Source: G963662905 sp965230045
GTDB taxonomy: Bacteria; Bacteroidota; Bacteroidia; Bacteroidales; WRLA01
Assembly (NCBI GenBank): GCA_965230045.1
Contig: OZ245940.1
Span: 310,001 to 374,000, forward strand
Direction: 5' to 3'
DNA: 64,000 nucleotides
Shown: in pieces, positions 1 to 9,071 of the stretch
How positions within the stretch are numbered: position 1 is the first letter of the stretch
Layout of the letters: every line of letters starts with the position of its first letter
Position numbers and translations under genes: made by a program
The notes under the pieces: model-generated
Told to the model about the DNA's origin: nothing
The model's database searches: none
The model's input: only the letters and a program-made list of their open reading frames with translations

Positions 1-407
1 GCCAAGGCGCCATGATGCGATGCGCTGCATTGCGATGTACTGAGCTTTTCAAATTAAGTCTGCCAAAATGCTTTCATAGCTTTGAAATTCAAGGAATTCC
101 GAAATTTCGGGAGACATTATATAGTGCTTGTCCATAGAGTCGGGAGTTTGCTCTATAAAGTTCAAATTCAAGGTGCTATGCTGCGATGTACTGAGCGTAG
201 CCGAAGTAAGCACAGCCGAAGTACGTGTGAAAAATCTAAATCCTCATCCCGTACCTGCGGGACTGCGGTTTTAGATTTTGAGCAATCCCTAATTTTCGGT
301 AGACTTTATAGACGAACTCAAATAAGATTGGCACAGAAATTGACCACAAAGGACCATGAACGCGAAATTAAATTCAAAAAACAATAAAATTAAAGGAGGA
401 CATAAAA
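1..407. other. Intergenic region with eroded short repeats, no credible gene
   Basis: No convincing coding sequence. A 101-codon open frame at 82-387 has low-complexity, Ser/Arg-rich composition and no recognisable domain. A 15-bp direct repeat (TGCGATGTACTGAGC) occurs at 31-45 and 182-196. The 10-mer AGCCGAAGTA occurs at 199-208 and 214-223. The string around 191-208 resembles the CTGAGCGTAGCCGAAGT-type dispersed intergenic repeats I associate with Bacteroidota genomes. The last bases carry the leader of the downstream heat-shock gene, with a strong purine-rich ribosome site at 392-400. Confidence 0.6.
392..400 (+). promoter_or_regulatory. Strong Shine-Dalgarno site of the hsp20 gene
   Basis: AAAGGAGGA lies seven bases before the ATG at 408. 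This is a near-perfect anti-16S match in a window where most genes have no visible Shine-Dalgarno, so it both fixes the start and suggests high translation of the chaperone. Confidence 0.75.
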
Positions 408-836
408 ATGACAATCGTAAAATGGCGTAACCACCCAAATTTTTCAGACATGTTTGATGCATTTTTCAATGGAAACGAAGGCGAAAACCTAAACCACAAA
501 AGGTATGAATGTGCACCGGCAACCAACATAAGCGAAAGCGAAGCCGGTTTTGAACTGGAGCTGGCCATTCCCGGAATGAACAAGGAAGATTTCGGAATTA
601 AAATTGAAAAAGATGTGCTGACCATATCCAGCGAGAAGGAAACCACCAAAAATGACGAGCGTAATTACACACGCTGGGAATTTGTTTATGGTTCGTTTAG
701 CCGTAGTTACACACTGCCGAAAACCATCGACCAGGAAAAAATTTCTGCGGAATACGTTAATGGCATCCTAAAGATTGGCCTGCCGAAAAAAGCAGAAGAC
801 AAAAGCAAGCTAAGCCGTGAGATCAGCATTGCTTAA
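408..836 (+). CDS. Small heat-shock protein, Hsp20/alpha-crystallin family
   Basis: 142-residue cytoplasmic holdase chaperone that binds unfolding proteins in large oligomers. A short N-terminal arm (about 1-35) is followed by an alpha-crystallin domain (about 38-130) with the ELAIPGMNKEDFGIKIE and VNGILKIGLPKK signatures. The C-terminal IxI anchor (Ile139-Ser-Ile141) docks into neighbouring subunits. Length is normal for the family. The start is fixed by the strong ribosome site at 392-400. The gene stands alone: noncoding DNA lies upstream and a hairpin terminator directly downstream, so it is probably monocistronic. I saw no CIRCE element upstream. Confidence 0.95.
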   Translation: MTIVKWRNHPNFSDMFDAFFNGNEGENLNHKRYECAPATNISESEAGFELELAIPGMNKEDFGIKIEKDVLTISSEKETTKNDERNYTRWEFVYGSFSRSYTLPKTIDQEKISAEYVNGILKIGLPKKAEDKSKLSREISIA

Positions 837-855
837 GTGATTAGTGGTTTGTTTT

Positions 856-886
856 AAAAAGCTCCTTTCAAAGGGGCTTTTTTTTG
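856..886 (+). terminator. Rho-independent terminator after hsp20
   Basis: AAAAAGCTCCTTT pairs with AAAGGGGCTTTTT (one G-U pair) around a tight loop, followed by a T run. It lies 20 bases after the hsp20 stop codon. Confidence 0.85.
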
Positions 887-934
887 TTTTGCCCAAAATC
901 CGCACCATCTCAATGATTATACCTATCTTTAGGC

Positions 935-3076
935 ATGCAAAACAGGAAAACCATAATAACCCTGGCGATGATCATCTGCGGCATTTGCTTCCTTAAACCT
1001 TCTTTCGGAAGCACGCCATCAGCAAAAACACCACATCTTACAATTGAAGAGCTGAACCTAACCCTTGACAGTTTAATAAAGGGCGATTTGGAGCTTAGCG
1101 ACAGTTTGCTCCAAGGGCTTGAAAAAAGGAGCAGCGAGCTGAAATGCAACAGTTGTATTATAAAATCGCACTATCTTCAGGGTCGGCTATTATTTAATAA
1201 TCAGGAGTTCGATAAAGCCCTGAGGCACTTCCGAATCGTGCAGCATTTGAATGACAGTTTAGGCAGCGGCTTATTAACACACAAAAATGCGCTTCTGATC
1301 AGCCGGGTTTATGAACGTATGGGACTGGTTGATCAAGCCATACCGATACTTCAAGAAGAAAAGGAATACGCCCTGAAAGCGGGCGACAGTAGTTTATATA
1401 CGGACATCCTGCTCATCCTCAGTGGTGTGCAAAGACGCAGCCAGAAGCATGACCAGGCACTCAGTTCGGTTCTGGAAATATCAAATTTCATTGGTCCGGA
1501 CTCAAAAAACCCGCTCCTTCCCGAAGTTTATAACCAAATTGGCATCATCTACCTGATGACGAACAAAAAAGAACTATCACGGGATTATCTTTTTAAAGCG
1601 CTTGAAAGCAATGATTTAGCATTAAACAGAGATCAGCAAAAAGTATCCATTTATTCCAACTTGTCAAATCTCTACCTGAAACGGTTCTTCAATACGGATT
1701 CAGCAATTTATTTTGGTCGCCTGGCTGTGATTCAGGCGGAAAAATCCGGAAAACCCAGTATTGGAGCCATGATAAATTTGGGCAATGTTTTTGAAGAAAT
1801 AAGCCAAAGGGACAGCGCCCTGTTTTACTACAAAAAAGCAGAAAACACACCCGAATTAAATTTTCTTCATATGGAAAGGGCTGCTGTTCAAATAAATATA
1901 GGCTATATAAATTCATTATTAGGCCGATATAAAGAAGCTGAAGATTATCTACAAAAAGGAATTGCTGCAGCACGCCTGAGCGGAAGCATGGATTTTGAGG
2001 AAATTGCCCAGCACACATTGTTTTATCTGGATTCTGTTCAAGGGAATTATTTAGAAGCGATGAGCCACCAAAATGAGATTATCCGTTTGAAAGACAGCCT
2101 TTTCAGCAGGCGGATGTCTGATAAAGTCAATGAGCTGAGCATTGCCTACGAAACCAATCTGCTGGCATCGGAGCGCGATGCATTGCTGAAACAAAAAAGC
2201 CTGAACGAACGGATTATCAAAAACCAGAACTTTGTAGTACTGCTTACCGGCCTGGCCAGTATTTTATTAATGGCTTTTTTGGTTGTGGTCCAAACGCACC
2301 GAAAGAAACTCAGACATCTCAATAAAAACTTGCAGGAAAATAATTTAAAGCTTCAGGAGCAAAAAATCAAGCTGGAAGAACTCAATACTACCAAGGATAA
2401 ATTTTTCTCCATTATTGCTCATGATTTACGAAGCCCCTTCAATATACTGAACGGTTATCTTGATTTACTCGACCGTGAATTTGATGATTTCACGGAGGAA
2501 GAAAAAAAGGACATCATCCGCGAATTGAAATCAGCCAGCAAAAACACCTTTGACCTATTGGAAAACCTTTTGGAATGGGCGCGTACACAAAGGGGACTCA
2601 TCGAAAATCAACCAAAAAACATTGATTTACATGAAATAGCCGAAACGGCCATAAAAACACTAAACGGTAGGGCTCTACTCAAAAATCAGGAAATAAAACT
2701 CAAAATAAAAAAGGATGAATGCACTGCTTTTGCCGACTGGCATATGACACAAAATTTATTTATCAACCTCATCAACAACTCCATTAAATTCTCTCCCAGA
2801 AAAAAGAAAATCGAAGTGGGTTGCGAAAAAGCCGGCGATTTTATCAAAGTCAGTATCAAAGATAATGGGATTGGGATTCCAGAAGAAAAACAAAAAGACC
2901 TTTTCAGTATCAAAAACCCTTATAAATCAATGGGCACAGAAAAGGAAAAAGGCACCGGCCTTGGTTTGATTATGAGCAAGGAGTTTGTTGAAATAATGAA
3001 TGGTAAAATCGATTTTAGCAGTACCGAAGGAGAAGGGAGCACTTTTAATTTTTATCTGCCTTTAGCAAAATCGTAG
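935..3076 (+). CDS. TPR-domain sensor histidine kinase
   Basis: 713-residue membrane sensor kinase. A signal peptide (about 1-25) precedes a long, probably periplasmic, helical repeat region (about 35-405) of tetratricopeptide type (for example ALRHFRIVQHLND and AEDYLQKGIAAARLSG). One transmembrane segment follows (about 430-452), then a coiled coil, a HisKA domain with phosphoacceptor His496 (FFSIIAHDLRSPF) and a HATPase domain with the N box (NLINNSIKFSP), DNGIGIP and GTGLGL motifs. There is no receiver or DNA-binding domain, so the partner regulator is elsewhere. The gene converges on the signalling operon ending at 3088. Its ATG is three bases after TATCTTTA, a possible -7 box. The ligand is unknown. 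Confidence 0.9.
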   Translation: MQNRKTIITLAMIICGICFLKPSFGSTPSAKTPHLTIEELNLTLDSLIKGDLELSDSLLQGLEKRSSELKCNSCIIKSHYLQGRLLFNNQEFDKALRHFRIVQHLNDSLGSGLLTHKNALLISRVYERMGLVDQAIPILQEEKEYALKAGDSSLYTDILLILSGVQRRSQKHDQALSSVLEISNFIGPDSKNPLLPEVYNQIGIIYLMTNKKELSRDYLFKALESNDLALNRDQQKVSIYSNLSNLYLKRFFNTDSAIYFGRLAVIQAEKSGKPSIGAMINLGNVFEEISQRDSALFYYKKAENTPELNFLHMERAAVQINIGYINSLLGRYKEAEDYLQKGIAAARLSGSMDFEEIAQHTLFYLDSVQGNYLEAMSHQNEIIRLKDSLFSRRMSDKVNELSIAYETNLLASERDALLKQKSLNERIIKNQNFVVLLTGLASILLMAFLVVVQTHRKKLRHLNKNLQENNLKLQEQKIKLEELNTTKDKFFSIIAHDLRSPFNILNGYLDLLDREFDDFTEEEKKDIIRELKSASKNTFDLLENLLEWARTQRGLIENQPKNIDLHEIAETAIKTLNGRALLKNQEIKLKIKKDECTAFADWHMTQNLFINLINNSIKFSPRKKKIEVGCEKAGDFIKVSIKDNGIGIPEEKQKDLFSIKNPYKSMGTEKEKGTGLGLIMSKEFVEIMNGKIDFSSTEGEGSTFNFYLPLAKS

Positions 3077-3087
3077 CGATTAATCTG

Positions 3088-3486
3088 TCAGGAAAAAAAC
3101 GACTCAATTTTATCAATCAAGTCATCCAGGCGTAGAGGCTTAGATAAAAAGGCATCGCATCCTGCTTCAAAGGCAAGTTCTTCTTCACCGGAAAGTATAT
3201 AGGCTGTTTGCACAACAATAGGCAAATCAGGACGGATTTCTTTTATCCGCATTGTCGCTTCATAGCCATTCATCACCGGCATATCCAAATCCATCAATAC
3301 GAGGTCAATTTCCGGGTGTTGCATTACCAGATCGACACCCAGTTGGCCGTTTTCCGCCCAAAAAAGCTGTGCCCCGGAATCGCGCAATGCCATTTTAAAA
3401 TACAGGTTACTCGTTATGGTATCCTCCACAATAAGAATGGATTTTCCACTCCAATTATATTTAAATTCTTCGTTCATAGGATTCAT
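3088..3486 (-). CDS. Stand-alone receiver (REC) protein
   Basis: 132 residues consisting only of a CheY-like receiver domain after a 15-residue leader. The acidic pair is Glu21-Asp22, the phosphoacceptor is Asp66 (LVLMDLDMP), the switch residues are Thr94/Tyr96 and the conserved lysine is Lys116 (FLSKPL). There is no output domain, so it should act by protein contact or as a phosphate sink. It is the last gene of the long minus-strand signalling operon, five bases after the preceding hybrid kinase, and may take phosphate from either hybrid kinase or from CheA. A second in-frame ATG (Met4) is also possible. Confidence 0.88.
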   Translation of the reverse strand: MNPMNEEFKYNWSGKSILIVEDTITSNLYFKMALRDSGAQLFWAENGQLGVDLVMQHPEIDLVLMDLDMPVMNGYEATMRIKEIRPDLPIVVQTAYILSGEEELAFEAGCDAFLSKPLRLDDLIDKIESFFS

Positions 3487-3491
3487 AAATG

Positions 3492-5054
3492 TTAATCAGC
3501 CGGAGCATATTTTTTCAAAACCTCGAAAAGCTCCAGTTGTTTAAAGGGCTTTGCGATATAATCAGTCATACCGGCAGCAAGAAATTTTTCTTTGTCGCCT
3601 TTCATCGTATTTGCCGTCATGGCAATAATGGGCACAGCAGTTTCCACATTCTTCTCGTTTTCAAGTCTGCGGATTAGTTTTGTTGCTTCAACGCCATCCA
3701 TTTCCGGCATTTGAACATCCATAAAAATGGCGTCAAACTCACCTTCAAAATATTTTTCAACGGCAATTTTACCATTCTCGGCCACAAAAACCTCATGGCC
3801 CAGTTTATTCAGGTGATGTGTAGCAACTTTTTGATTGATGGAATTATCTTCAGCAAGCAACAAAGTCATCTTTTTCATTGTCGTTTTTCGCTTGTCCTTG
3901 CTTGAAGCGTCTCCCGCTTTGGCAACAGCCATTTCAAAATTGGCCGTAAACCAAAACTCGGATCCTTTTCCGGGGCTGCTGTTTACACCAATTTCGCCAT
4001 GCATCATTTTCGCGAGGCTTTTACAAATGGCAAGCCCGAGGCCGGTTCCACCATATTTTCTGGTTGTTGAGGAATCCGTTTGTGAAAAGGACCGGAATAG
4101 TTTTTTCTTCCCTTCTTCTGAGATTCCAATGCCCGTATCCACAACAGCAAAATATACCTGAACCTTGCCATCTGATTTATTTTCAATCCGGGCTCTAAGT
4201 TCCACGCCGCCTTCATGTGTAAACTTCAGGGCATTATTGAGCAGGTTGATTAAAATCTGCTTCAAACGGGTGGGATCCCCAACAACATGCTCCGGCACAT
4301 CTTCGGCAATATTGATGCTCAGATACAGCCCTTTATCCTTTGCTTTGAAAGACAAAATTTTAATGACGTTGTCAATTTCTTTGCGCAGTTCAAAACGGAT
4401 GCTTTCAAACTCCAGTTGACCCGATTCAATTTTCGAGAAATCCAGGATATCATTAATGATTGTAAGCAAATTTTCGCCCGAAACATCCACAATATCAAGA
4501 TATTCCCTTTGTTGTTCCGTTAATTGTGTACGCTTCAGTATTTCGACCATTCCTACAATGCCGTTCATCGGGGTGCGGATTTCGTGCGACATATTGGCGA
4601 GGAACATTGATTTGGCACTGGCGGCAGATTCGGCCATTTCTTTGGCTTTAATAAGCTCTTGCCGGGCAAAGCGCAAATCGAGCTGAACGCGTACACGTGC
4701 TTTAAGTTCTTCTTCGTTAAAAGGTTTCTGCACATAATCCCCTGCTCCGGCATTAAATGCTTTTACCAAACTTTGGGGGTCGGTTTGGCTGGTCATAAAA
4801 ATGATGGGGATTTCTGCCGTTTTTGGATTGGTTTTGAGCTGTTTACAAACTTCAAAGCCATCAATATCGGGCATAACCACATCGAGCAGGATCAAATCAA
4901 AAGGATGCGCCCTTGCTTTGGATAATGCTGAGCGGCCATTGCGCGCAGCAGCCGTTTTATACTGCTTTTCTTCAGCGAGTATGGACTGCATCAGATCAAT
5001 ATTGCTCTGCACATCATCAACGATCAGTATCTTTGCTGTTCTACCGCTTTCCAT
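3492..5054 (-). CDS. Hybrid histidine kinase (REC-HisKA-HATPase-REC)
   Basis: 520-residue soluble phosphorelay protein. The N-terminal receiver (about 7-125) has Asp58. A short coiled linker leads to HisKA with His157 (NMSHEIRTPMNG), a HATPase domain (about 215-375; NLLNNALKFTHEG, DTGIGIS and GTGLGLAI motifs) and a C-terminal receiver (about 395-515) with Asp446 (FMDVQMPEMDG) and a lysine in AKPF. It has no transmembrane or input sensor domain, so the N-terminal receiver is probably the input, fed by another kinase. It sits six bases after an almost identical-architecture gene, which suggests tandem duplication followed by divergence. No HPt protein is encoded nearby except the P1 domain of CheA. 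Confidence 0.92.
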   Translation of the reverse strand: MESGRTAKILIVDDVQSNIDLMQSILAEEKQYKTAAARNGRSALSKARAHPFDLILLDVVMPDIDGFEVCKQLKTNPKTAEIPIIFMTSQTDPQSLVKAFNAGAGDYVQKPFNEEELKARVRVQLDLRFARQELIKAKEMAESAASAKSMFLANMSHEIRTPMNGIVGMVEILKRTQLTEQQREYLDIVDVSGENLLTIINDILDFSKIESGQLEFESIRFELRKEIDNVIKILSFKAKDKGLYLSINIAEDVPEHVVGDPTRLKQILINLLNNALKFTHEGGVELRARIENKSDGKVQVYFAVVDTGIGISEEGKKKLFRSFSQTDSSTTRKYGGTGLGLAICKSLAKMMHGEIGVNSSPGKGSEFWFTANFEMAVAKAGDASSKDKRKTTMKKMTLLLAEDNSINQKVATHHLNKLGHEVFVAENGKIAVEKYFEGEFDAIFMDVQMPEMDGVEATKLIRRLENEKNVETAVPIIAMTANTMKGDKEKFLAAGMTDYIAKPFKQLELFEVLKKYAPAD

Positions 5055-5060
5055 ATTATA

Positions 5061-6614
5061 TCAATTGATAAATTTCCTAATTGTGTCCCACACTGTTTTT
5101 ACATTGACCGGCTTGAGCAAAAAGCCATCACATCCCGCATCCCGGGCTGTCTGGCGTTCGTCATCAAGAGCCAGCGCCGTGAGCGTTACCAACGGACAAT
5201 CCGGATTGATTTTTTTCATTCTCTTCATGGCTTCATAACCATCAATTTCAGGCATTTGTAAATCAATAAAAACCAAATCAATGGGTTCGGCCCCAAAAAT
5301 CATTAAGGCTTCTTTGCCATTATGCGCATGCAAAATCCGCAAACCGGTATCTTCCAGAGCCTGATTAAAAAACTCATGTACGCTGGGCACATCATCGGCA
5401 AGCAATATTGTTTTCCCTTCCCATTCCTGATTTTGGCCTTCCCTGAATTCATTTTGATTTACCCCTGACTTATAGGGTCTTGTGCTTAACTGACAGGGTG
5501 CTTTGGGCTGAAAATAAAAAATGGTTCCCCCTCCAGGATTATTTTCGAACCACAGATCACACTGCATCAGTTCAGAAAGGCTTTGACTGATGGTCAGGCC
5601 CAGCCCTGCACCCGAGCTATCTATTATGCCCGGATGATGCAACCTGTTAAAACGTTCAAAAATATCTTCCCGTTTATCGGTTGGGATCCCAACACCCGTA
5701 TCACGGATAAAAATCCTGAAATAATTATCTTTTAAAAAATCTATTCCGATTTCAACCTTGCCTTCGAGGGTAAACTTGAACGCATTGTTTAACAAATTAT
5801 CCAAAACCTGCTTTATGCGCTGGCGATCCCCTTTTATTATTCGGTCATAAAATTTTGCGTACGCTTTATAAATAAAATCCACATGTTGTCTGCCCAGCTT
5901 ACTCCGCTCATCTTCATAGGTATTATAAAGTTCATCCATCAGCTCACCAAGCACGACGGTTTCCCGCTTGATGCTCAATACGCCCGATTCGAGTTTAGAG
6001 ATATCGACCAAATCGGTAACAAGCTGCAGAAGATGTTGTGCGCTCTGACTGATTATTGAAAGAAAGCTTTCTCTTTCTTCTGCGGAAAGCTGCTTTTGCC
6101 CGAGTAAATCCGCAAAACCAATGATCGCATTCATTGGGGTTCTGATTTCATGGGAAATATTGGCCAAAAATGCTGATTTCAGGCGCTCGGCTTTTAAAGC
6201 ATTCTCACGTTCGAGCACCAATTGCTCATGGGCATCCTGAAGGTTCAGCTGAAGCCGCACACGAGCCTCAAGTTCTGCTTTATTAAAAGGTTTGTAAATA
6301 TAATCAACGGCACCAGCCTTAAATCCCTTTACAGTGCTCTCGATATCCGTTTTTACGGTTATAAAAACCACCGGAAGCCTTTCCGTTTGGGGCAATTTCT
6401 TGATTTGCCTGCAGGTTTCATAACCGTCCATGCCCGGCATTACGATATCCAGCAAAACCAGATCAAATTTCTGCTTCTTCAAAAGGGACAAAGCATCTAT
6501 CCCGTTGTGGCACACCACGGTTTCATAGTTACACTGTTTCAAAATAGAAGCAATATAAAGCGCTGAACTTTTCTGGTCATCAATGATTAATATTTTTGCC
6601 GGTTCGTTTTTCAT
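5061..6614 (-). CDS. Hybrid histidine kinase (REC-HisKA-HATPase-REC)
   Basis: 517-residue soluble hybrid kinase, same layout as its downstream neighbour. The first receiver has Asp56 (LVLLDIVMPGMDG). HisKA has His155 (NISHEIRTPMNA). The HATPase domain shows NLLNNAFKFT, DTGVGIP and GAGLGLTI. The C-terminal receiver has Asp451 (FIDLQMPEIDG) and a lysine in LKPV. No membrane segment or sensory module is visible, so activity is probably set by phosphorylation of the first receiver, plausibly by CheA. It starts two bases after the cheB stop and is clearly cotranscribed with the chemotaxis genes. Confidence 0.92.
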   Translation of the reverse strand: MKNEPAKILIIDDQKSSALYIASILKQCNYETVVCHNGIDALSLLKKQKFDLVLLDIVMPGMDGYETCRQIKKLPQTERLPVVFITVKTDIESTVKGFKAGAVDYIYKPFNKAELEARVRLQLNLQDAHEQLVLERENALKAERLKSAFLANISHEIRTPMNAIIGFADLLGQKQLSAEERESFLSIISQSAQHLLQLVTDLVDISKLESGVLSIKRETVVLGELMDELYNTYEDERSKLGRQHVDFIYKAYAKFYDRIIKGDRQRIKQVLDNLLNNAFKFTLEGKVEIGIDFLKDNYFRIFIRDTGVGIPTDKREDIFERFNRLHHPGIIDSSGAGLGLTISQSLSELMQCDLWFENNPGGGTIFYFQPKAPCQLSTRPYKSGVNQNEFREGQNQEWEGKTILLADDVPSVHEFFNQALEDTGLRILHAHNGKEALMIFGAEPIDLVFIDLQMPEIDGYEAMKRMKKINPDCPLVTLTALALDDERQTARDAGCDGFLLKPVNVKTVWDTIRKFIN

Positions 6615-6616
6615 GA

Positions 6617-7690
6617 TCAGAATTTTCTCGATAAAAAGGGCGCAATCTGATTAAGCGGTAAAATCGTCCGGACTGCATTTTTTTTAATGGCTTCTTTTGG
6701 CATACCGAACACAACACAGCTCTCTTCATCCTGCGCAATGGTATGCGCACCGGTTTCGAATAATTCGAGCATTCCCTGTGCACCGTCATCACCCATACCG
6801 GTAAGCAAAACGGCCAAAGCATTGGGGCCTGCATAGCGTGCTCCGCTGCGGAAGAGCACATCTACTGAAGGCCGGTGCCGGTTCACTAAAGGGCCTTCTT
6901 TAAGCTGAACAAAATAATTTCCGCCACTACGCCTTAGCAGAAGATGCTTTCCGCCCGGAGCAACAAGCGCTGTACCCGGCAGTACTTTGTCATTATTATC
7001 AGCTTCTTTCACTTCAAGCGCCGAGCTTCGGTCGAGCCTTTCGGCAAATGATCGGGTAAAATCGGCCGGCATATGCTGTACAATTACTACACCCGGGCTG
7101 CCGGCAGGCAGGTTATCAAGAATATGTGCAATTGCTTCTGTTCCTCCCGTAGATGCACCGATTAAAATTACTTTGTCCTGCTTACCGATAATATCCGGTT
7201 TCGCTGCAGAGCGTGGTAAAACAACATCGGCATTATGGCGGGGCTCCACACTGTGCTGGATGTTTTTCATATGAGTACTAAGCCTTGCCATAGCAGCTGA
7301 TTTTACAGTGTCACAAATCATGATGCTGGACTCCTCAAAAAACTCTTTTGTAGTAAGCTTTGGCTTGGGAATTACGGCAATAGCGCCAAATTCAAGGGCT
7401 TTCATCGCGGCAACCGAACCTTCAGAAGCATAACCCGAGATGATCACAACCGGAATGGGATGTTGTTTCATCAGCCGCTTCAAAAAAGTAAGCCCATCCA
7501 TGCGTGGCATTTCGATATCCAGGGTAATGACATCAGGTACTTCTTTTTGAATGATTTTCACAGCCTGGTATGGATCTGAAGCTGTTGCAATAACTTCGAT
7601 CATTGGATTACTTTCCAAAATCTCTTTTAGCGACTGACGAACCAAAGCGGAATCGTCAACAATAAGTACACGTAGTTTATCCCCCATCAT
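6617..7690 (-). CDS. cheB: Chemotaxis protein-glutamate methylesterase/deamidase CheB
   Basis: 357-residue cytoplasmic enzyme that removes methyl groups from receptor glutamates (and deamidates glutamines) to adapt the chemosensory array. The N-terminal receiver (about 5-125) has phosphoacceptor Asp58 (VITLDIEMPRMDG). The C-terminal methylesterase domain (about 172-355) has the catalytic triad Ser180 (GASTGG), His206 (VQHMP) and Asp302 (GMGDDG). Full length and intact. It lies 22 bases after cheD and two bases before the first hybrid kinase gene, in an operon with cheA, cheW, cheR and a receptor, which supports the assignment. Confidence 0.97.
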   Translation of the reverse strand: MMGDKLRVLIVDDSALVRQSLKEILESNPMIEVIATASDPYQAVKIIQKEVPDVITLDIEMPRMDGLTFLKRLMKQHPIPVVIISGYASEGSVAAMKALEFGAIAVIPKPKLTTKEFFEESSIMICDTVKSAAMARLSTHMKNIQHSVEPRHNADVVLPRSAAKPDIIGKQDKVILIGASTGGTEAIAHILDNLPAGSPGVVIVQHMPADFTRSFAERLDRSSALEVKEADNNDKVLPGTALVAPGGKHLLLRRSGGNYFVQLKEGPLVNRHRPSVDVLFRSGARYAGPNALAVLLTGMGDDGAQGMLELFETGAHTIAQDEESCVVFGMPKEAIKKNAVRTILPLNQIAPFLSRKF

Positions 7691-7712
7691 ATATCCTTGA
7701 TTTTGAACTGTT

Positions 7713-8192
7713 TCAATGCGATTTCCGAATGTATTTCATGCGCACCAGCCCTGTTTCGGTATTAAAGATAATCTTTCTTCCCGAATTACCGCCGGTAGAA
7801 GCCGCAGAAACTGAAATATTTTCCTGTTTTAAGACCTCATATGCGGTGGCAATATTCCTTTCACCGATCAGAAAAATATCCTGCTGGCTACTAATCATCC
7901 TGGCGCCGCCAAATATTTTTGCCTGTAATCTAGTACGCGAACTACCGTTACGGATCATAAAATCCACACACTTTTTTACTGCAATATTCCCGTATTTTGG
8001 CGATTGCAGCCCTTTACCGTTCCACAACGGCAACATATAGTGACATATAGCCCCGAAATGCTGCTCCGGATCGTAAAAACAAACGGACACACAAGAGCCC
8101 AAAACCGTAGTAACCTCGGTAGGTTCATTGTTTTTGGCCAGCTTCAGTTCAGCCGGCTTCAGATAATATGTCCGGGTATTTTTTCCGTTCAA
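7713..8192 (-). CDS. cheD: Chemoreceptor glutamine deamidase CheD
   Basis: 159-residue enzyme that deamidates specific receptor glutamines and in other bacteria also tunes CheC-type phosphatases. The catalytic Cys34 (VLGSCVSVCF) and His51 (ICHYMLP) are present, as are the family motifs KIFGGARM and STGGNSGRKI. The only plausible start is TTG at 8192, whose TTGA overlaps the TGA stop of the upstream gene, so translation is probably coupled. There is no Shine-Dalgarno site. No CheC or CheX gene is in the window. The position between an HATPase gene and cheB fits adaptation. Confidence 0.93.
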   Translation of the reverse strand: MNGKNTRTYYLKPAELKLAKNNEPTEVTTVLGSCVSVCFYDPEQHFGAICHYMLPLWNGKGLQSPKYGNIAVKKCVDFMIRNGSSRTRLQAKIFGGARMISSQQDIFLIGERNIATAYEVLKQENISVSAASTGGNSGRKIIFNTETGLVRMKYIRKSH

Positions 8193-9067
8193 AACAATTC
8201 TTCGTCGCTAAATAAAACATCATCATCTTCATCCTGTGCTTCCAGCTCCGGAATCCGGATGGTAAAAGCACTTCCTTTTCCTTCTTCGCTTTCGAGCTCG
8301 AGCTTTCCGCCCAACAATTCGCAAAGAGCTTTGCTTACCGACAAGCCAAGTCCTGAACCGGTATTCAGGCTATTGATACTTTCATCCAGTTTTCGGAAAC
8401 GCTGGTAAATCTGCTCCAAATTTTTAAGACTGATACCATTTCCATGATCCAGCATTGTAAACACCATGCTTTCCTGCTCCATCTCAAGGATAATTTCAAT
8501 CTTTGAATTGTTGGGAGAATATTTAATGGCATTACTAAACAGATTAATCATTATCAGTTTCAGTCGCTCTTTATCGGCACGAAAAGCAAAAGCGCGGTTC
8601 ATCCATTCATTTTGTTTCAGCTTATAGCTAATTTCCAGCTTGTTTTTATCGGTCTCAAAGCGATGGCTGTTGATCAGGCTTTTAATAACTTCATCGATAT
8701 TACATGTGCTCACCGAAAGCTCTGTTTCGCCTGCCTCGATGCGGGCAGCTTCAAAAATATTGTTCATTTGAAAATCCAGATAAAAGGCTTCTGTATAGAC
8801 CAGTTCGCCCATTTTTCGGGCAATAGCGCCTTCATCATCATGTAGTTTTTTCATGTTCTCGGCCAAGCCCAAAATGGATGCAAAGGGGTTTACCAGCTCA
8901 TTGGTAATATTGCTGATGAAGTGGCTTTTCATGGCCTCCGACTGGCGCAGTTGTTCGTTCATGCTGACCAGCTCTGCATTAAGCGATGCAATTTCAGAGC
9001 GTAAAAGGGTTTGTTCTTTTAGCTTCTTTTGGAGATAATCCAGTATTTCCTGATCTTTTTTATCCAT
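8189..9067 (-). CDS. HATPase protein with HisKA-like region lacking the phosphoacceptor His
   Basis: 292 residues: an N-terminal coiled coil (about 5-50), a HisKA-like helical pair and a HATPase domain (about 150-275). ATP-binding motifs look intact: NLFSNAIKYSP, DHGNGIS and TGSGLGLSVS. In the H box, however, the position normally held by the phosphorylated histidine is Asn56 (SNITNELVNPF instead of S-H-E-L-R-T-P), so it should not autophosphorylate there. The tail is very acidic (EDDDVLFSDEELF). It has no membrane segment. I chose the ATG at 9067; a longer frame reaches 9106 but would overlap cheR. It lies between cheR and cheD and may be a regulatory pseudokinase of the array. Confidence 0.85.
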   Translation of the reverse strand: MDKKDQEILDYLQKKLKEQTLLRSEIASLNAELVSMNEQLRQSEAMKSHFISNITNELVNPFASILGLAENMKKLHDDEGAIARKMGELVYTEAFYLDFQMNNIFEAARIEAGETELSVSTCNIDEVIKSLINSHRFETDKNKLEISYKLKQNEWMNRAFAFRADKERLKLIMINLFSNAIKYSPNNSKIEIILEMEQESMVFTMLDHGNGISLKNLEQIYQRFRKLDESINSLNTGSGLGLSVSKALCELLGGKLELESEEGKGSAFTIRIPELEAQDEDDDVLFSDEELF

Positions 9068-9071
9068 AATG

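Noticed and set aside
82..387. 101-codon open frame before hsp20
   Set aside because: Low-complexity Ser/Arg composition, sits on short repeats, no domain; likely chance.
3492..6614. Recent tandem duplication of hybrid kinases
   Set aside because: Same architecture, but motif and linker sequences differ throughout; any duplication is old.
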